Below, piece by piece: positions 31,573 through 42,945 of a stretch of 64,000 nucleotides of DNA. Both the position numbers and the translations under genes were made by a program. The notes under the pieces were generated by a model that saw only the letters and a list, made by a program, of their open reading frames with translations, had not been told where the DNA came from and did not search any database. Source of the stretch: Elymus sibiricus (taxonomy: Eukaryota > Streptophyta > Magnoliopsida > Poales > Poaceae); NCBI GenBank assembly GCA_039707655.1, contig CM077671.1, positions 302,436,509 through 302,500,508 of the forward strand, read 5' to 3'. The first letter of the stretch is position 1. Each line of letters begins with the position of its first letter.

Positions 31573-32050
31573 AGCGATTGTACTGCTGATTCTAGCGGTT
31601 GTACCGCTTGCACAGGTTCGTCCGGCATAAATACCGCCCCAGGGGTGAAACCCTGGGGTTGCTGCTGTTAGGATGTCGCCAGCGGTTGTACCGCTGCCTC
31701 CGGGCGATTGTACCGCCAACATCTGGCTAACCCTAAGTTGCGGCGTCAGGCGGTTGTACCGGCCCTGTACCGCGCTACCACTGGACATGTTTCCGTTGTG
31801 GTGCGGTACTTGTGCGATTGAGGGCCGGTTGTTCCGGTCGATCCTCTTTAACAAGTACTATCGGTGTCGCTGGCGGTTGTACCGCCTGGGACATAGCCTT
31901 CTCTTGTGCTCAGGTAAAGCGGTTGCACCGGGGGCAATCACCACATCTACCACTGCTCGAGGGTGATTCCTCTCTGTTTCAAAGCAGTGGTAGAGCGGTT
32001 GTTCTGGTCCTACCGGTACTACCGTCCAGACCTCCGGTTGTACCGCTGCC
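31573..32050 (+). repeat. Array of about nine 15-bp palindromes in the E LTR
   Basis: Degenerate copies of AGCGGTTGTACCGCT, for example at 31594, 31681, 31749 and 31872, with weaker copies up to about 32050. They lie upstream of the TATA box. Confidence 0.85.
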
Positions 32051-32088
32051 ATGTAAAAATGGTTGTAACGGTTGGAAATGGGAAGCAC

Positions 32089-32095
32089 TATATAA
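32089..32095 (+). promoter_or_regulatory. TATA box of the E LTR
   Basis: TATATAA about 40 bp after the last palindrome. Promoter position inferred from LTR layout. Confidence 0.65.
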
Positions 32096-32830
32096 GGGTG
32101 TTGTCCTCCCACCTACCTTCAATCTCTTTCCTCTCTCTCTCCTCCATTGATGCCTTTCAAGCTTTCTTGCCCGATCTCTCTCTCTAGCCACTCAAACTTG
32201 TTGATTTGCTAGGGATTCAGGGAGGAGACCTAGATCTACACCTCCACCAAAGGAAACTTGATTCCCCCATACTTTCTTGTGTAGATTTTGTTACTCTTGG
32301 GTGTTTGAGCACCCTAGACGAAAGAGGTGACCTCAAAGCCATATTCCATTGTGTTGAAGCTTCGTGGTTTTGTTGGGAGCCTCCAATTGAGTTGTGGAGA
32401 TTATCCCAACCTTGTTTGTAAAGGTCCGGTTGCCAACTTCAAGATCACCACTAGTGGAATCACGGCATCTCGCATTGTGTGAGGGCGTGAGGAGAATACG
32501 GTGGCCTTAGTTGCATCTTCGGGAGCATTGTGCCTCCACACTGCTCTAATAGAGACGTACTTCCCCTCAAAGGGAAGGAACTTCGGTAACACATCCTCGT
32601 CTCCATCGATTCCACTTGTGGTTACTTCTAACCTTTACTTTGTGCTAGCTTCACTTATATTGTATCATTTGCTTGCTTGTGTTGTTATTGTTGTTAACAT
32701 CATATAGGTTGCTCACCTAGTTGCATATCTAGACAACGTATTTGTTGCTAAACCTAATTTCTTAAAGAAAAGTTAAAACTGGTAGTTGCCTATTCACCCC
32801 CTCTAGTCAACCATATCGATCCTTTCAACA

Positions 32831-32980
32831 GCAGCAGCCTAGCGCCTTCCTCTCCTTGAAAAATGCTACTCCTCGGCCCTGTCTTTCCAGCAACACCATG
32901 CTCGTTCTCCGTGCCACAGGCCACCTCATCTTATCCTCCCCTCGTCTTCCACCCACCCCTATGTAGTGGATCCTCCTCAC
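32831..32980. other. Low-copy-looking DNA between E and B
   Basis: 150 bp, C-rich on the + strand. It continues without a gap after element B (43423 on), since B's TSD CTCAC lies at 32976-32980 and 43418-43422. No coding assignment. Confidence 0.6.
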
Positions 32981-33452
32981 TGAGGGAGTCCTGGTTTAAG
33001 GGGTCTTCGGATAGCCGACCTGTTTCTCATGGGCCGGACTATGCGGGCCACTTGATGAGCGTTAGAAGATCAGGGGCCCGGTCGCCAGGGTGGAAGTTTG
33101 AAGGAACCATGGCGTATTCTCCAAGATGTCGATAATAGATAGGCATGTTTTTTCCATTTGATGTGCAACCGACTATGTGTAAATCCTAGGTACCCCCGGC
33201 GTCTATATCAGCCGGAGGGTTTTAGGGTGTAAAGACAACAGAACTCATCTAGGGTTTAGCTACTTGATCTCGAGGTAGATCAACTCTGTAATACCCTTAC
33301 TATCAATATAATCAAGCAGGACGTAGGGTATTACCTCCATAGGAGGGCCCGAACCTGGGTAAAACCTTGTCCCCTTCGTCTCTTGTTACCATCGATCCTA
33401 GTCTCACAGCTCGGGACCCCCTACCCGAGATCCGCCGGTTTTGACACCGACA
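32981..33452 (+). repeat. Element B 5' LTR
   Basis: TGAGGGAGTC to GACACCGACA. A TATA-like CTATATCA is near 33203. Confidence 0.96.
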
Positions 33453-33472
33453 TTGGTGCTTTCATTGAGAGT
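33453..33472 (+). other. Primer binding site region of element B
   Basis: TTGGTGCTTTCATTGAGAG follows the LTR directly. It is the leader usual for this type of cereal Tat element; the tRNA is not assigned. Confidence 0.55.
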
Positions 33473-33498
33473 TCCGCTGTGATCGCCAGAAGGAATCG

Positions 33499-35602
33499 AT
33501 GGCTCGCCTTGTCATCAACAGCGAGATCTGTGTCCGGGGGATTCTCGCCCCGGATCAGACCCGCGTGGGCGACGACATCTTGTCGCGTGCTTACCCGATC
33601 GGCCACCCATGCCAGATCGGAAACTCCCCCCCCTCCCCCCCGACCAAGGGATCAGGTTCGGAACCCTAGAGTTCTTAGCTGATTCCTGGGGAGAACTCGT
33701 ACTGATGGAATCCTTGACCCCTACGGAGAAGCCCGCAGATCCCGACGCCTCGGCGCCGAAGTCATCGGACCTCGTCTCCGGAGATGAAATTGTTATCTCC
33801 AGACCGTCTGGACCACCCGGTCCGGCCGTCGCTACCGGATCTACCATGGTTGAACAGAATCCGAGAACGCTCTCGCGCGACTCTGGAACTGCGACGCCGC
33901 ATGCCGACCCCACTTGCTTCAGCGACACGCATCCCACCATCACCTCGTTTCTCAACGAGTTGTTTGATCGGATGGAGACTATGCGAATGGCCGATGACCA
34001 GACCCCGGTCTATGACCGGCTCGGGCTCAAACCCGACGACAGGGAAATTCACGTCCCCACGATCACCCACCTTGTCGCCACCGTCGAGTGTCCGGCGGGG
34101 GGCTCGACTTCCCAGATACCGGAATTAAAAATGGTTTATACTCCAATCTCCGATCACCGAGACCTTGCTTGCAACCCAGACTCTGGCGTTCGCTCCGGAA
34201 ACAGTCCGGCATCGGTCCCTGATCTGTCACATAGTTCGGAATCTTTGATTCCGAACTCCCACCGTGGCGTGGGGTCAAATCTTCTCCCACCCACCTCCCA
34301 AGCCGATGACTCGAGCATCGCATCAGAGACCAATTCTTCGGACCTACCGGACATTGTACATTTGTCAGGGGAGTCGGTTCATCATTATTGGGCCAGACTA
34401 CTACTCGCCCGAAACAAATTACGGGGCCTTAGTGATCAAGATGTAATGGCAACCTTCAAACGTAACTGCCACGACAAGGGGATCCTCAATGCCCTGGCAC
34501 GGAGGCACATTATTGACTTTGCCAAACTGTCAATCTTGGTACAGAAGTATTGTGCCATGGAAAGTGCTTGGCAAGCTGAGCGGCTATTTTCGGAACCAAT
34601 CTCTACCGAATACCCTAGAGGAAACCGGCACAAGAGGATACCTCCGAACCGGCCAGCCAAACTTGAGCCCGCCAATAAGAGGAACAGGCCCCTTTCAGGG
34701 GTCAGTACTGTCCTGGATGGACTACTGGACAAACCTTGCCCTATACACTCCGCATTGCTGAACACAGCTCCGACTCACAGCCTTAGAACTTGTTGGGTCA
34801 TCAGGCAGATCGCAAAAAGTGGTGAAGCCATTCTTGAGGCATCACCGCCATTGGAATATAGCGCCGAGGTCCTGACGATCTATGAAACGTTCCTGTCGAG
34901 GAACAGGAGGAAAAGAGCTCTTAAAGAACTCGAACAGGTATATCACGTGGCAGCAACAAGCGCATGGGCAGACATACCCATCACCTTCGGAGATGCTGAC
35001 CGACCAGCCATTCTTCCCGGTCATTCACCGGCCGCACTAGTCCTGAACCCCATCATTGACGGCTTCAGGTTACACAAGGTGCTAATGGACGGCGGCAGTG
35101 GTTTAAACCTAATCTATGAGGATACTCTAGAAAAAATGCAGTTCGACCGATCTCGCATTAAGCATAGCAACACAACTTTCCGGGGAATAATCCCGGGGAA
35201 GGAGGCGCGCTGTTCGGGATGCATCACCCTGGACGTAGTATTCGGCACGCCCGACAACTACCGATCTGAAGAACTTCTCTTCCACATCGTGCCCTTCCCC
35301 AGTGGCTACAACGCCCTGCTGGGACGTGACGCCTTCGCAAAATTCCAGGCTATACCACATTATGGGTATATGAAACTTAAGATGCCAGGACCAAACGGAG
35401 TAATCACAACCGCTAGTGATCCGGATATAGCCCTACGGGCCGAAAACAAAACAGCGGTGCTCGCCCCCGAGGCTCTAGCCGAGACCTTTGCTGCAGAGGA
35501 GCTGACCGCACTTCGGTCAACAGTAGACAAAGACGACGTGCCCTCAGCAAGAGGCCCAAATCCACGTCCTTTAATCCAGCAAAGGAAATCATTAAATTTT
35601 AG
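33499..35602 (+). pseudogene. Element B gag and protease, lightly broken
   Basis: The likely start is the ATG at 33499 (MARLVINSEICVRG). A shift in C tracts near 33630-33645 joins the long frame (also open from an ATG at 33609). Gag segments: GIRFGTLEFLADSWGEL, a long polar region, then YWARLLLARNKLRGLSDQDV and KYCAMESAWQAERLF, and a C..H...H..C-type motif (CPIHSALL ... HSLRTC). Protease: DGGSGLNLIYED (DGGS at 35088-35099), FRGIIPGKEARCSG and NALLGRDAFAKFQAIPHYGY. A one-base loss near 35541 and a TAG at 35600 separate it from RT. If the later ATG at 33609 is used, the frame is open for 667 codons. Confidence 0.88.
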
Positions 35603-35611
35603 GTACACCTG

Positions 35612-37000
35612 ATGGACCCCAACAAGACAGCATCCATCGGAGCTCAGCTCGATCAAGCGCTGCGAGCTTTCCTACAAGAAAACTGGGACATCTTCGCCTG
35701 GCATCCTTCCGATATGCCCGGCATCCCACGACGGCTGGCAGAACATAGTCTAAACATCATCACAGGCTTTAAGCCCGTCAAGCAGACTCTGCGCCGCTTC
35801 TCCGAGCCCAAACGACAAGCTATGGGTGAAGAACTGGCTAAATTGCTAGTGGCCGGATTCATTCGGGACATTAGGCACCCCGAATGGTTGGCAAATCTGG
35901 TTATGGTACCAAAGAAAGATAAATCCTGGCGGCTGTGCGTCGACTTTAAAGACCTCAACAAGGCCTGCCCTAAGGACCCTTTCCCTCTACCACGAATAGA
36001 CCAGATTATTGATGCCACAGCCGGACACGACTCGCTGTGTTTCCTCGATGCTTATTCCGGATACCATCAGATTAAAATGAAGGAATCCGATCAAGCGGCA
36101 ACCGCATTCATCACCCCCTACGGGCCGTTTTGCTTCAACACAATGCCTTTCGGGCTAAAGAACACTGGGGCTACATACCAGCGCATGATCCAGACCTGCC
36201 TCGAAAAACAAGTTGGCAAAACAGTCGAGGCGTACGTGGACAATGTGGTCATTAAAACCAAACACGTTAGCAATTTAATCGACGATTTAAGGCAAACCTT
36301 TGCCAGCCTACGCGAATACGATATTCGGCTCAATCCGGAGAAGTGTGTATTCGGAGTTCCCGCTGGTAAATTGCTCGGATTCATCGTCTCCCATAGAGGA
36401 ATAGAAGCAAATCCGGCCAAGATCCGCGCCTTATCAGAACTTGCAGTTCCCACAGAGCTAAAGCATGTCCAAAGATTGGCGGGTTGCATGGCAGCGTTAA
36501 GTCTCTTTATCTCCCGCCTCGGTGAAAAAGCTTTACCACTGTATAAGTTGCTGAAACGGACCAAGAATTTTGAATGGACCGATGAAGCAAAGGCTGCGTT
36601 AGAAGAAATTAAGACACTCCTGGCAAGTAACCCCATACTCACAGCACCTGGCGCTGGTGAGCCCATGTTATTATACATATCGGCCACCAACCAAGTCGTT
36701 AGCACGGTGCATGTCGTCGAAAGAGAGGAGGAGGGACACAAATTCCATATACAGAAGCCGGTCTATTACGTGTCAGAAGTACTAACGCAATGCAAGTCCA
36801 GATACCCGCACTATCAGAAGATAGCCTATACAGTATTCATGGCATCACGGAAGCTAAGACACTACTTCCAAGAGTGTTCGGTTACGGTGGCATCCGAAGT
36901 ACCCCTGAATGATATAATCAATAACAGGGACGCCACCGGCCGCATAGCCAAATGGGTGATCGAGCTCCTTCTTTTTGAGATTACCTACAAACCACGCTGA
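35612..37000 (+). pseudogene. Element B reverse transcriptase and RNase H with an altered active site
   Basis: 462-codon open frame: KPVKQTLRRFSEPKR, NLVMVPKKDKSWRLCVDFKD, FLDAYSGYHQIKM, PFGLKNTGATYQRM, then the catalytic motif, which reads YVDN instead of YVDD (36233-36244; the last codon is AAT). Thumb and RNase H follow (VQRLAGCMAAL, FEWTDEAK, PVYYVSEVLTQ, HYQKIAYTVFMASRKL). The second motif aspartate binds catalytic metal, so polymerase activity should be lost. The frame ends at a TGA at 36998, where relatives read through into the second RNase H. Confidence 0.9.
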
Positions 37001-37510
37001 GCTATTAAATCCCAGGTATTGGCAGATTTCCTCGCCGAATGGACAGAAGCCGAACTCCCCAGGGAATATAGTACATACTCCCATTGGACGATGTACTTCG
37101 ATGGATCCAAAACTTTGGCCGGACTGGGGGCTGGAGTTGTTCTCACGTCCCCCACAGGTGATAACATTCGATACGTGTTACAGATCATGTATGCCGACTC
37201 CAACAATGCAGCCGAATACGAAGCCCTCTTGAATGGTCTTCGGATGGCAGCCTCAATGGGCATACAGCGGCTGGAGGTACGGGGAGATTCCAATCTGGCC
37301 ATCTCCCAAGTCAACGGTGAGTTCGATGCCAAGAATCCAAAGATGGCGGCATAGAGAAACGCTGTCCTCAAGATATCCGCACGGTTCGAGGGGCTAGAAT
37401 TCCATCACGTCGCTAGAGATGACAACCAAGCTGCCGATATACTGGCCCGCATAGGAGCCAAACGCGATCCTGTCCCACCAAACACTTTTCTGGAACGGCT
37501 CTTTAAGCCA
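37001..37510 (+). pseudogene. Element B second RNase H
   Basis: Archaeal-type RNase H of the Tat lineage: MYFDGSKTLAGLGAG, AEYEALLNGLRMA, VRGDSNLAISQVNGEF and HHVARDDNQAADILAR, so all acidic catalytic residues are present. A TAG at 37352 interrupts the frame. It continues into the linker and integrase. Confidence 0.88.
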
Positions 37511-38893
37511 TCGGTGGTTTGGTCAGATCAAGAGGACACCGATCTATCCAGTGCAGACAAGGTTGTTCCCCCTATAAACGAACCAGACGATCAAATAATC
37601 GGCGGCTCCGTCATGGGCGAAACACCCTCGGCTCACGAGGTCATGGCAGTAATCGCGCCATGGACCGAGCCCTTCCTCGCCTACCTCCTTCGCAAAGAAC
37701 TCCCCGACGATCAGACGGAGGCGCGGCGCATAGTTCGGCGCTCCAAAGCCTTCAAGGTACACGAAGGTGAGTTATACAAGAAGAGCACCACCAGAGTACT
37801 ACAGCGGTGCATATCTGAGGAAGAAGGGCGGCAGCTATTAGCCGAAGTCCACGCAGGGATGGACGGTCATCACGCCGCAGCAAGAGCCTTAGTAAGCAAG
37901 GCCTTCCGGGCTGGGTTCTTTTGGCCTACAGCTCGGGCGAACGCCCAGTCACTTGTCAAATATTGCGTGGGGTGTCAACTTTTCGCAAACCAAAGTCACA
38001 TGCCCCCAAGAGCTCTTCGGACTATTCCGATCACCTGGCCCTTCGCGGTCTGGGGGCTGGACATGGTCGGACCACTTAAAGGGGGGACCAAGAAAAATAA
38101 ATACTTACTGGTCATGGTCGACAAGTTCACCAAATGGATAGAGGCCAAACCTGCAAAATCGGCCAAATCCGGACCAGTAATCGACTTTATATCCGGCGTG
38201 GTACACCGTTACGGTGTCCCGCATAGTATAATAACTGATAACGGATCCAACTTCACGGCCCAGGAGGTCAAAGACTGGTGCGCAAAGATGGGCATCAAGC
38301 TCGATTACGCATCGGTTTATCACCCGCAGACTAATGGACAAGTCGAATGAGCAAACGGCCTCATAATGAGCGGCATTAAGACACGCTTGGTCCGATCTCT
38401 GCAAGAGTCCGATTGTCATTGGGTAGAGGAGCTCGACTCCGTTCTATGGGGCTTGCGCACCACCCCGAATAGATCAACGGGATACACACCGTTCTTCATG
38501 GTCTATGGGGCCGAAGCGGTCCTTCCTTGTGATATTATTCACGATGCACCAAGGGTGCGCATGTACGAGGAAAGAGAGGCCGAGTTAGATCGGCAAGATG
38601 ACTTGGACGCCTTGGAAGAGGAGCGCGACATAGCTCGGGCCCGTTCTACCTTTGATCAACAGCAGGCCCGGCGTTACCAGAGCAGGGAGGTCAGGGCACA
38701 GGCATACAACATGGGCGAACTTGTCCTACGACTCCTGGAGAAGCAGAAGCATAAACTCAAGCCCAAATGGGAAGGCCCCTTCATCATCGACGAGGTACTC
38801 ACAGGAGGGGCTTACCGTCTTCGGAACCCACAGGACAACCGCCTTGAACCAAACCCATGGAACGCAGCTCGTCTCCGGCGCTTCTACGGCTAG
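37511..38893 (+). pseudogene. Element B integrase, one stop
   Basis: HHCC domain (DGHHAAARAL ... KYCVGCQ), DDE core (GLDMVGPL, ITDNGSNF, YHPQTNGQVE), then a TGA at 38348 directly after the catalytic Glu, where relatives have arginine (CGA to TGA). The C-terminal half is intact (TGYTPFFMVYGAEAVLP, WEGPFIIDEVL, WNAARLRRFYG) and ends at 38891-38893. This is the expected full length apart from the stop. Confidence 0.9.
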
Positions 38894-39777
38894 AGCGGTG
38901 TCGTCATACTCCTTACCTTTTCTTTCTTTTCTCTTTCTTTTCTTTGTTATTTCTTTTCCCTCCCACCTTGATTTCTGGCAGGTTTGAATTCTGCTTTTTC
39001 TTCCCAACTGTATGTTCGGTTCAACCGATCTCGTACTAAAGATATTCGGTATACACCCTTAAGTGTTAAATCCGAACACAGTACCTGGGGGCTTCTTTTC
39101 CGAAGCCAATATTTTTATATTATGAAGCGCTTATTCACATGTATTGGGTGCGCAAACTTTCCTTGTCATTTTTACGCCATCATATGCATCAATTCGAACT
39201 AAGAATTTGCCAAGCTGGGTTGCCTCGCTCCTATGCTTACCCTCTACGTTCCCGATAGTTCGGCTAGAGGGTAAAGGGAGCACCTCTGCGATTGCTACGA
39301 CCGGGTCATCCGGACATGTACCTCAGACGGGTGAAGCCAAAAGCTAGCTATCTTCAATAGACAATCGATCGGCTACGACGGAATCAACTAATAAAGGTCA
39401 TGGTCGTCATGACCATTACTCGGGCTTCGTCTACACCATAAAGCCCTTGGCCGCATACTAGCAGTATGCGGCCTTTTTCCTACGATTTACGTAGTACCCC
39501 TGAAGAAAGGTATCGATAGAGTTACTATTTTCTTTGGAAGATGTTTCTTACGCTAAGCAGTAATATAACATATCTCCCTGTGTGCTTTCTGTCTGTTCGT
39601 ACCACATGGCCGGATTGCCTGGTTCCCGAATATAATTCCCTCCCTGAAGGGTGATAATTTACAAGGAACACTCCCAAGCCCTTAGCGCGGGAGGCTGAAG
39701 CCGATGGCCGGTTAAGACAAAGTTCACAACACAGATGGAGCAATTCTTCGATTATTAAAGCACATGGCTACATATGA
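38894..39777. other. Region between the convergent transcripts of element B
   Basis: Non-coding. It begins with a long C/T-rich tract (about 38910-38965) and contains the hairpin at 39449-39473. Both the sense pol and the antisense gene would end towards this region. Confidence 0.65.
39449..39473. repeat. Perfect 11-bp-stem hairpin followed by a T run
   Basis: GGCCGCATACT, loop AGC, then the exact complement AGTATGCGGCC, followed by TTTTT. It lies midway between two convergent genes. Confidence 0.85.
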
Positions 39778-42620
39778 TCATACATCTGGCTGCTGATCGA
39801 GATTATCGATTATGGCGTCCAGGAAACAATCTTCTTGTGAGAGACGGGCGGCAGGCATCACCTGGTCATATACCAGGTGGAGCGGCACTTCTTGTCCATC
39901 TGCCCCTACTGGCCCAACCTGAGCCATACGCTCGGGGTTAAGTCCGGTATAGCGGGTCTTGATCATCGCCCATGCCTCTCGTGCTCCCTCCCGACAAGCC
40001 GATGTCTTCCACAGCTCGAACCTAGCTCGGGCTCTCTTGAAGCGATCGACTAGTTCGGTCATCCCCTCCGGAGGTTGCTCGGCAGGCCATAGTGCCTTCA
40101 CCATGCTTTTCATGGCCTTCCGAACCCGCTCATGAAGGACGGACATCTCCTTCAGCAGATTCCCCTGGTAGGATCCGATTTCCTCTTCGGGTTACCCGGA
40201 CAATAGACCTGCATATGAGTCACGGCATGCGTATTACACCTCACTTATAAGAGATATTTTCCGATGTTAAAATCGGACTTACCGAACATGCCTCTCTGTA
40301 AATTATGGTTTTCTCCTTGGGCCTGGGCCAATTGAGCCTTTAAGCTCTCAATCTGTTCGGCTTGTTGTCTATTCTCCTCCTTCAGGCGGTTCTTCTCTTC
40401 AAGATGCCGTTGTAAAACGCGATGGCCAGCTTCCAGCTGGGACTCAGCATATTGCTGAGATTCTCGGGCTACATCCAAATCTTTTTGTAATTGCCCTATT
40501 GATTCAGCTGCTACATAGTACCCTTGCGTAAGCATGGGGATATACTAAAGATCAGCAGAATATATATACTAACCGTGTGCCTCCCGAGTAAAGCTCTTCA
40601 CTTGCTCCAGTTCGGCCTTCACAGATTCGACCTGTGTTCGGCTGGCTTCCAGTTCCTTGGCCATTTGCTCGCACTGCTGCTTCGAGGCCTACATTACCAG
40701 TCAATTAGTACGGGGATCCTTAATTTGGTCGTACCGACCAATTTAAGGCTCGGGGGCTACTGAGTCTATACAAGTGTTCGGACTTTAATAAACAACTACT
40801 TACCTGCAGGCTGGACGATATCAACTTTACAGCCTCCCCGAACCCAGCTCGGGCGGCCCCGAGGTGTGCATCCGCCGTGCGCAGAGCACCGAACTCTTGT
40901 TCGGAAAAGGCCGGATGATGCAGGGCTTCTCGTCACCGCCGATGATGCATAGCGCTCCCAACCTCTGATTTGGTGACAGATATGGCGTCACCAGAATCGG
41001 CTGGGGCGGGATTGACGGTGGGGGCTCCCGCAGCAGGATCGGCATGGGCGGAAGGCCTGGAATCTTGAGTACCGCCGAACGTCCTGATGACGTCCTCGGC
41101 GGGTGACGGCCGAACCCTTTGCCTGAATATTTTGGCAAAATGGTCTCTTGTCAGACCTTATCAAATCATGATACTAAATCAAGCGATTAAGCGAAATACC
41201 TTTGGGATGAACTCATAGGCGCACTCGCCCCCGCGACCGGCTCATTTGCCGGATCCTTGTGGCCTTCCAGTCCAGGCGCTACCGCCGCTGCCGGTGTATG
41301 TCGCGCGGATCTACGGCATTTGGGTGTAGAAGCCAGTGCGTTAGGGCCAGTGGAGGACACTTGCCTCTTGCGGGATGTTTTCTTCTTCTTGCTTGTCGCA
41401 GGAGAAGGGAAGGACCCAGGGTAATCGGCGATAATGGCCACCTTGGAGCCGTCAAGGCCCTCTTGGTAGAAAACCCCATATTCGAGTTCAATTGACAGGT
41501 CTGGGTCTTCATGATAGCCCGAATTGTCATCACGGGAATAGTCTTCGGGCTGAGGGGCCGGACAATTGACTGTCTCGATAAAGCTCCTCCATTCCTGTTT
41601 GCATGAAAATAAAAGACTTCGGTCAAGAAGGGACAAATTGAGAATCCGAACTATGGTCACGAGATTGAAAGGCTCACCCATTCAATGGGATTATGGCTTG
41701 AGTATCCCTCTTTGGTCGATCACTGAATGAAATCTTCTTGCTCCCCTTTGTATAGGTCGGCAAATGCGGCGGCCAATGCCGTTTGATCGGCAGGACCCAG
41801 TCTTCGGGAGCGAGTAGTATCGCTTGTCCCGTTGTAACACCACAAGGGGTGTATCCTCTGTTGAAGGGGTTGGACGCACCGGGAGATGGCGGCGGCCATG
41901 ACATCTATCATGGTCAGCCTATGATGGGCTAGTATCCTCACACGAGCTGCTAAGCGCTGCACCTCAACGCTGTCTTCTTGGGACAGGCTCTTCGGGCGCC
42001 AGTTGTACCTCTTCTTCAAGGGGGCATCGGAGTATTCGGGTAGACCCCTCCGAGATGGATCAAATAAGGGGACATCCTCGATATAAAACCATTCCGAAGT
42101 CCATAGTTCGGATTCCTTTGGTGTCCCCATGGGGTATCCCGTCCCCGCTATGCGGCATACTTCGGCCCCGCCGACCTCAAAAATTGTCTTGTCCAGAGTC
42201 CGAGGAACAAGACAAAAGTATTTTCTCCACAACTCGAAGTGTGCCTCGCACCCTAGGAACATTTCGCAAAGGGCGACGAAGCCCGAGATATGCAGAATAG
42301 ACCCTGGGGTGAGGTGGTGGAGTTGGATCCCATAGAACACCAGTAACCCTCTCAGGAACGGATGAATGGGAAAGCGGAGACCTCACAGGAGGAATGGCAC
42401 AAAACATACGTGCTCCCCCTTACGCGGATGGGGGAAATTCTCCGTGAGAGCCTCGCCGTTGAATAACGTCAAACCGGCGCGGACGGCTGTCAGATCCGAG
42501 GAAGGAAGGTATCCTTGGGTCTCGAGGTTGCGAAGTCGAAGGAGCGACACGGAGCAGCTAGTCCAATCCCCGGGGCGGGATCCGTAAGGATCCGAGGAGG
42601 AACTGGGGGGCGCTCGTCAT
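39778..42620 (-). pseudogene. Antisense multi-exon gene of element B (Transposase_28-like domain plus coiled coil)
   Basis: Same plan as the antisense gene of element A. It starts at the ATG at 42620, with an early shift in a C run. The first exon holds PFLRGLLVFYGIQLHHLTPG, HISGFVALCEMFLGCEAHF and ELWRKYFCLVPR, then AAAISRCVQPLQQR. A TGA near 42384 falls where arginine is expected. Donor GTGAGCC ends exon 1 at about 41678; acceptor AACAG opens exon 2 at about 41594 (EWRSFIETVNCPAPQPEDYS, then a basic KKKKTSRKRQ); donor GTATTT at about 41200. Coiled-coil exons follow (CEQMAKELEASRTQVESVKA; LKEENRQQAEQIESLKAQLA). The last exon (VRKAMKSMVKALWP ... NLDQQPDV) stops at 39778. Function unknown; the gene is nearly intact. 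Confidence 0.82.
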
Positions 42621-42945
42621 CTTTGGTGGAGACCTTTTCGCTGGAGGATTTTTCCGGTGGAGAAGAAGAAGAAGGTGTGGCTTGAACCGCGGCTCAGTTT
42701 GTTTAAATGGGCGGTGCCTCATTTGTGTTAAGGGTAGTTTTGTAAAAAGCCACTGAACTGCTCGTCTCCCTACGATGCGCGAAGTCCAAGAAACACTGTG
42801 AACCCGGTAATCCCGTGACGATTCGGATTTCGCCGATGATAGGATGGCTGCCGAACAAGAAGGATGGAGGGACTCGCCTCGCAAGCCGAAGACATGCGAG
42901 ACAGTCCGAATATACCTCGGCATTGGAGGCTAGTCCGGGGGCTAC
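42621..42945 (-). promoter_or_regulatory. Upstream region of the B antisense gene and B polypurine tract
   Basis: Non-coding 325 bp between the antisense start and the 3' LTR. The + strand end, CCGGGGGCTAC (42935-42945), is the polypurine tract of B. A promoter for the antisense gene should lie here or in the LTR; no clear TATA was seen on the minus strand. Confidence 0.55.

Larger units (their letters stand above)
31133..32830 (+). mobile_element. Element E: SIRE-type Copia, 3' end with LTR
   Basis: Internal stub 31133-31254 ends in a purine tract (AAAAAGAGGGAGAT), then an LTR 31255-32830 (TGTGAGAG to CTTTCAACA, 1576 bp). The stub starts abruptly at D's LTR, so D probably inserted inside E and the rest of E lies left of the window. 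PPT and LTR length fit the SIRE lineage, but the sequence differs from F. Confidence 0.82.

Noticed and set aside
33000..33130. Small frame beginning in B's 5' LTR and present again in the 3' LTR
   Set aside because: LTR sequence; no evidence of coding.
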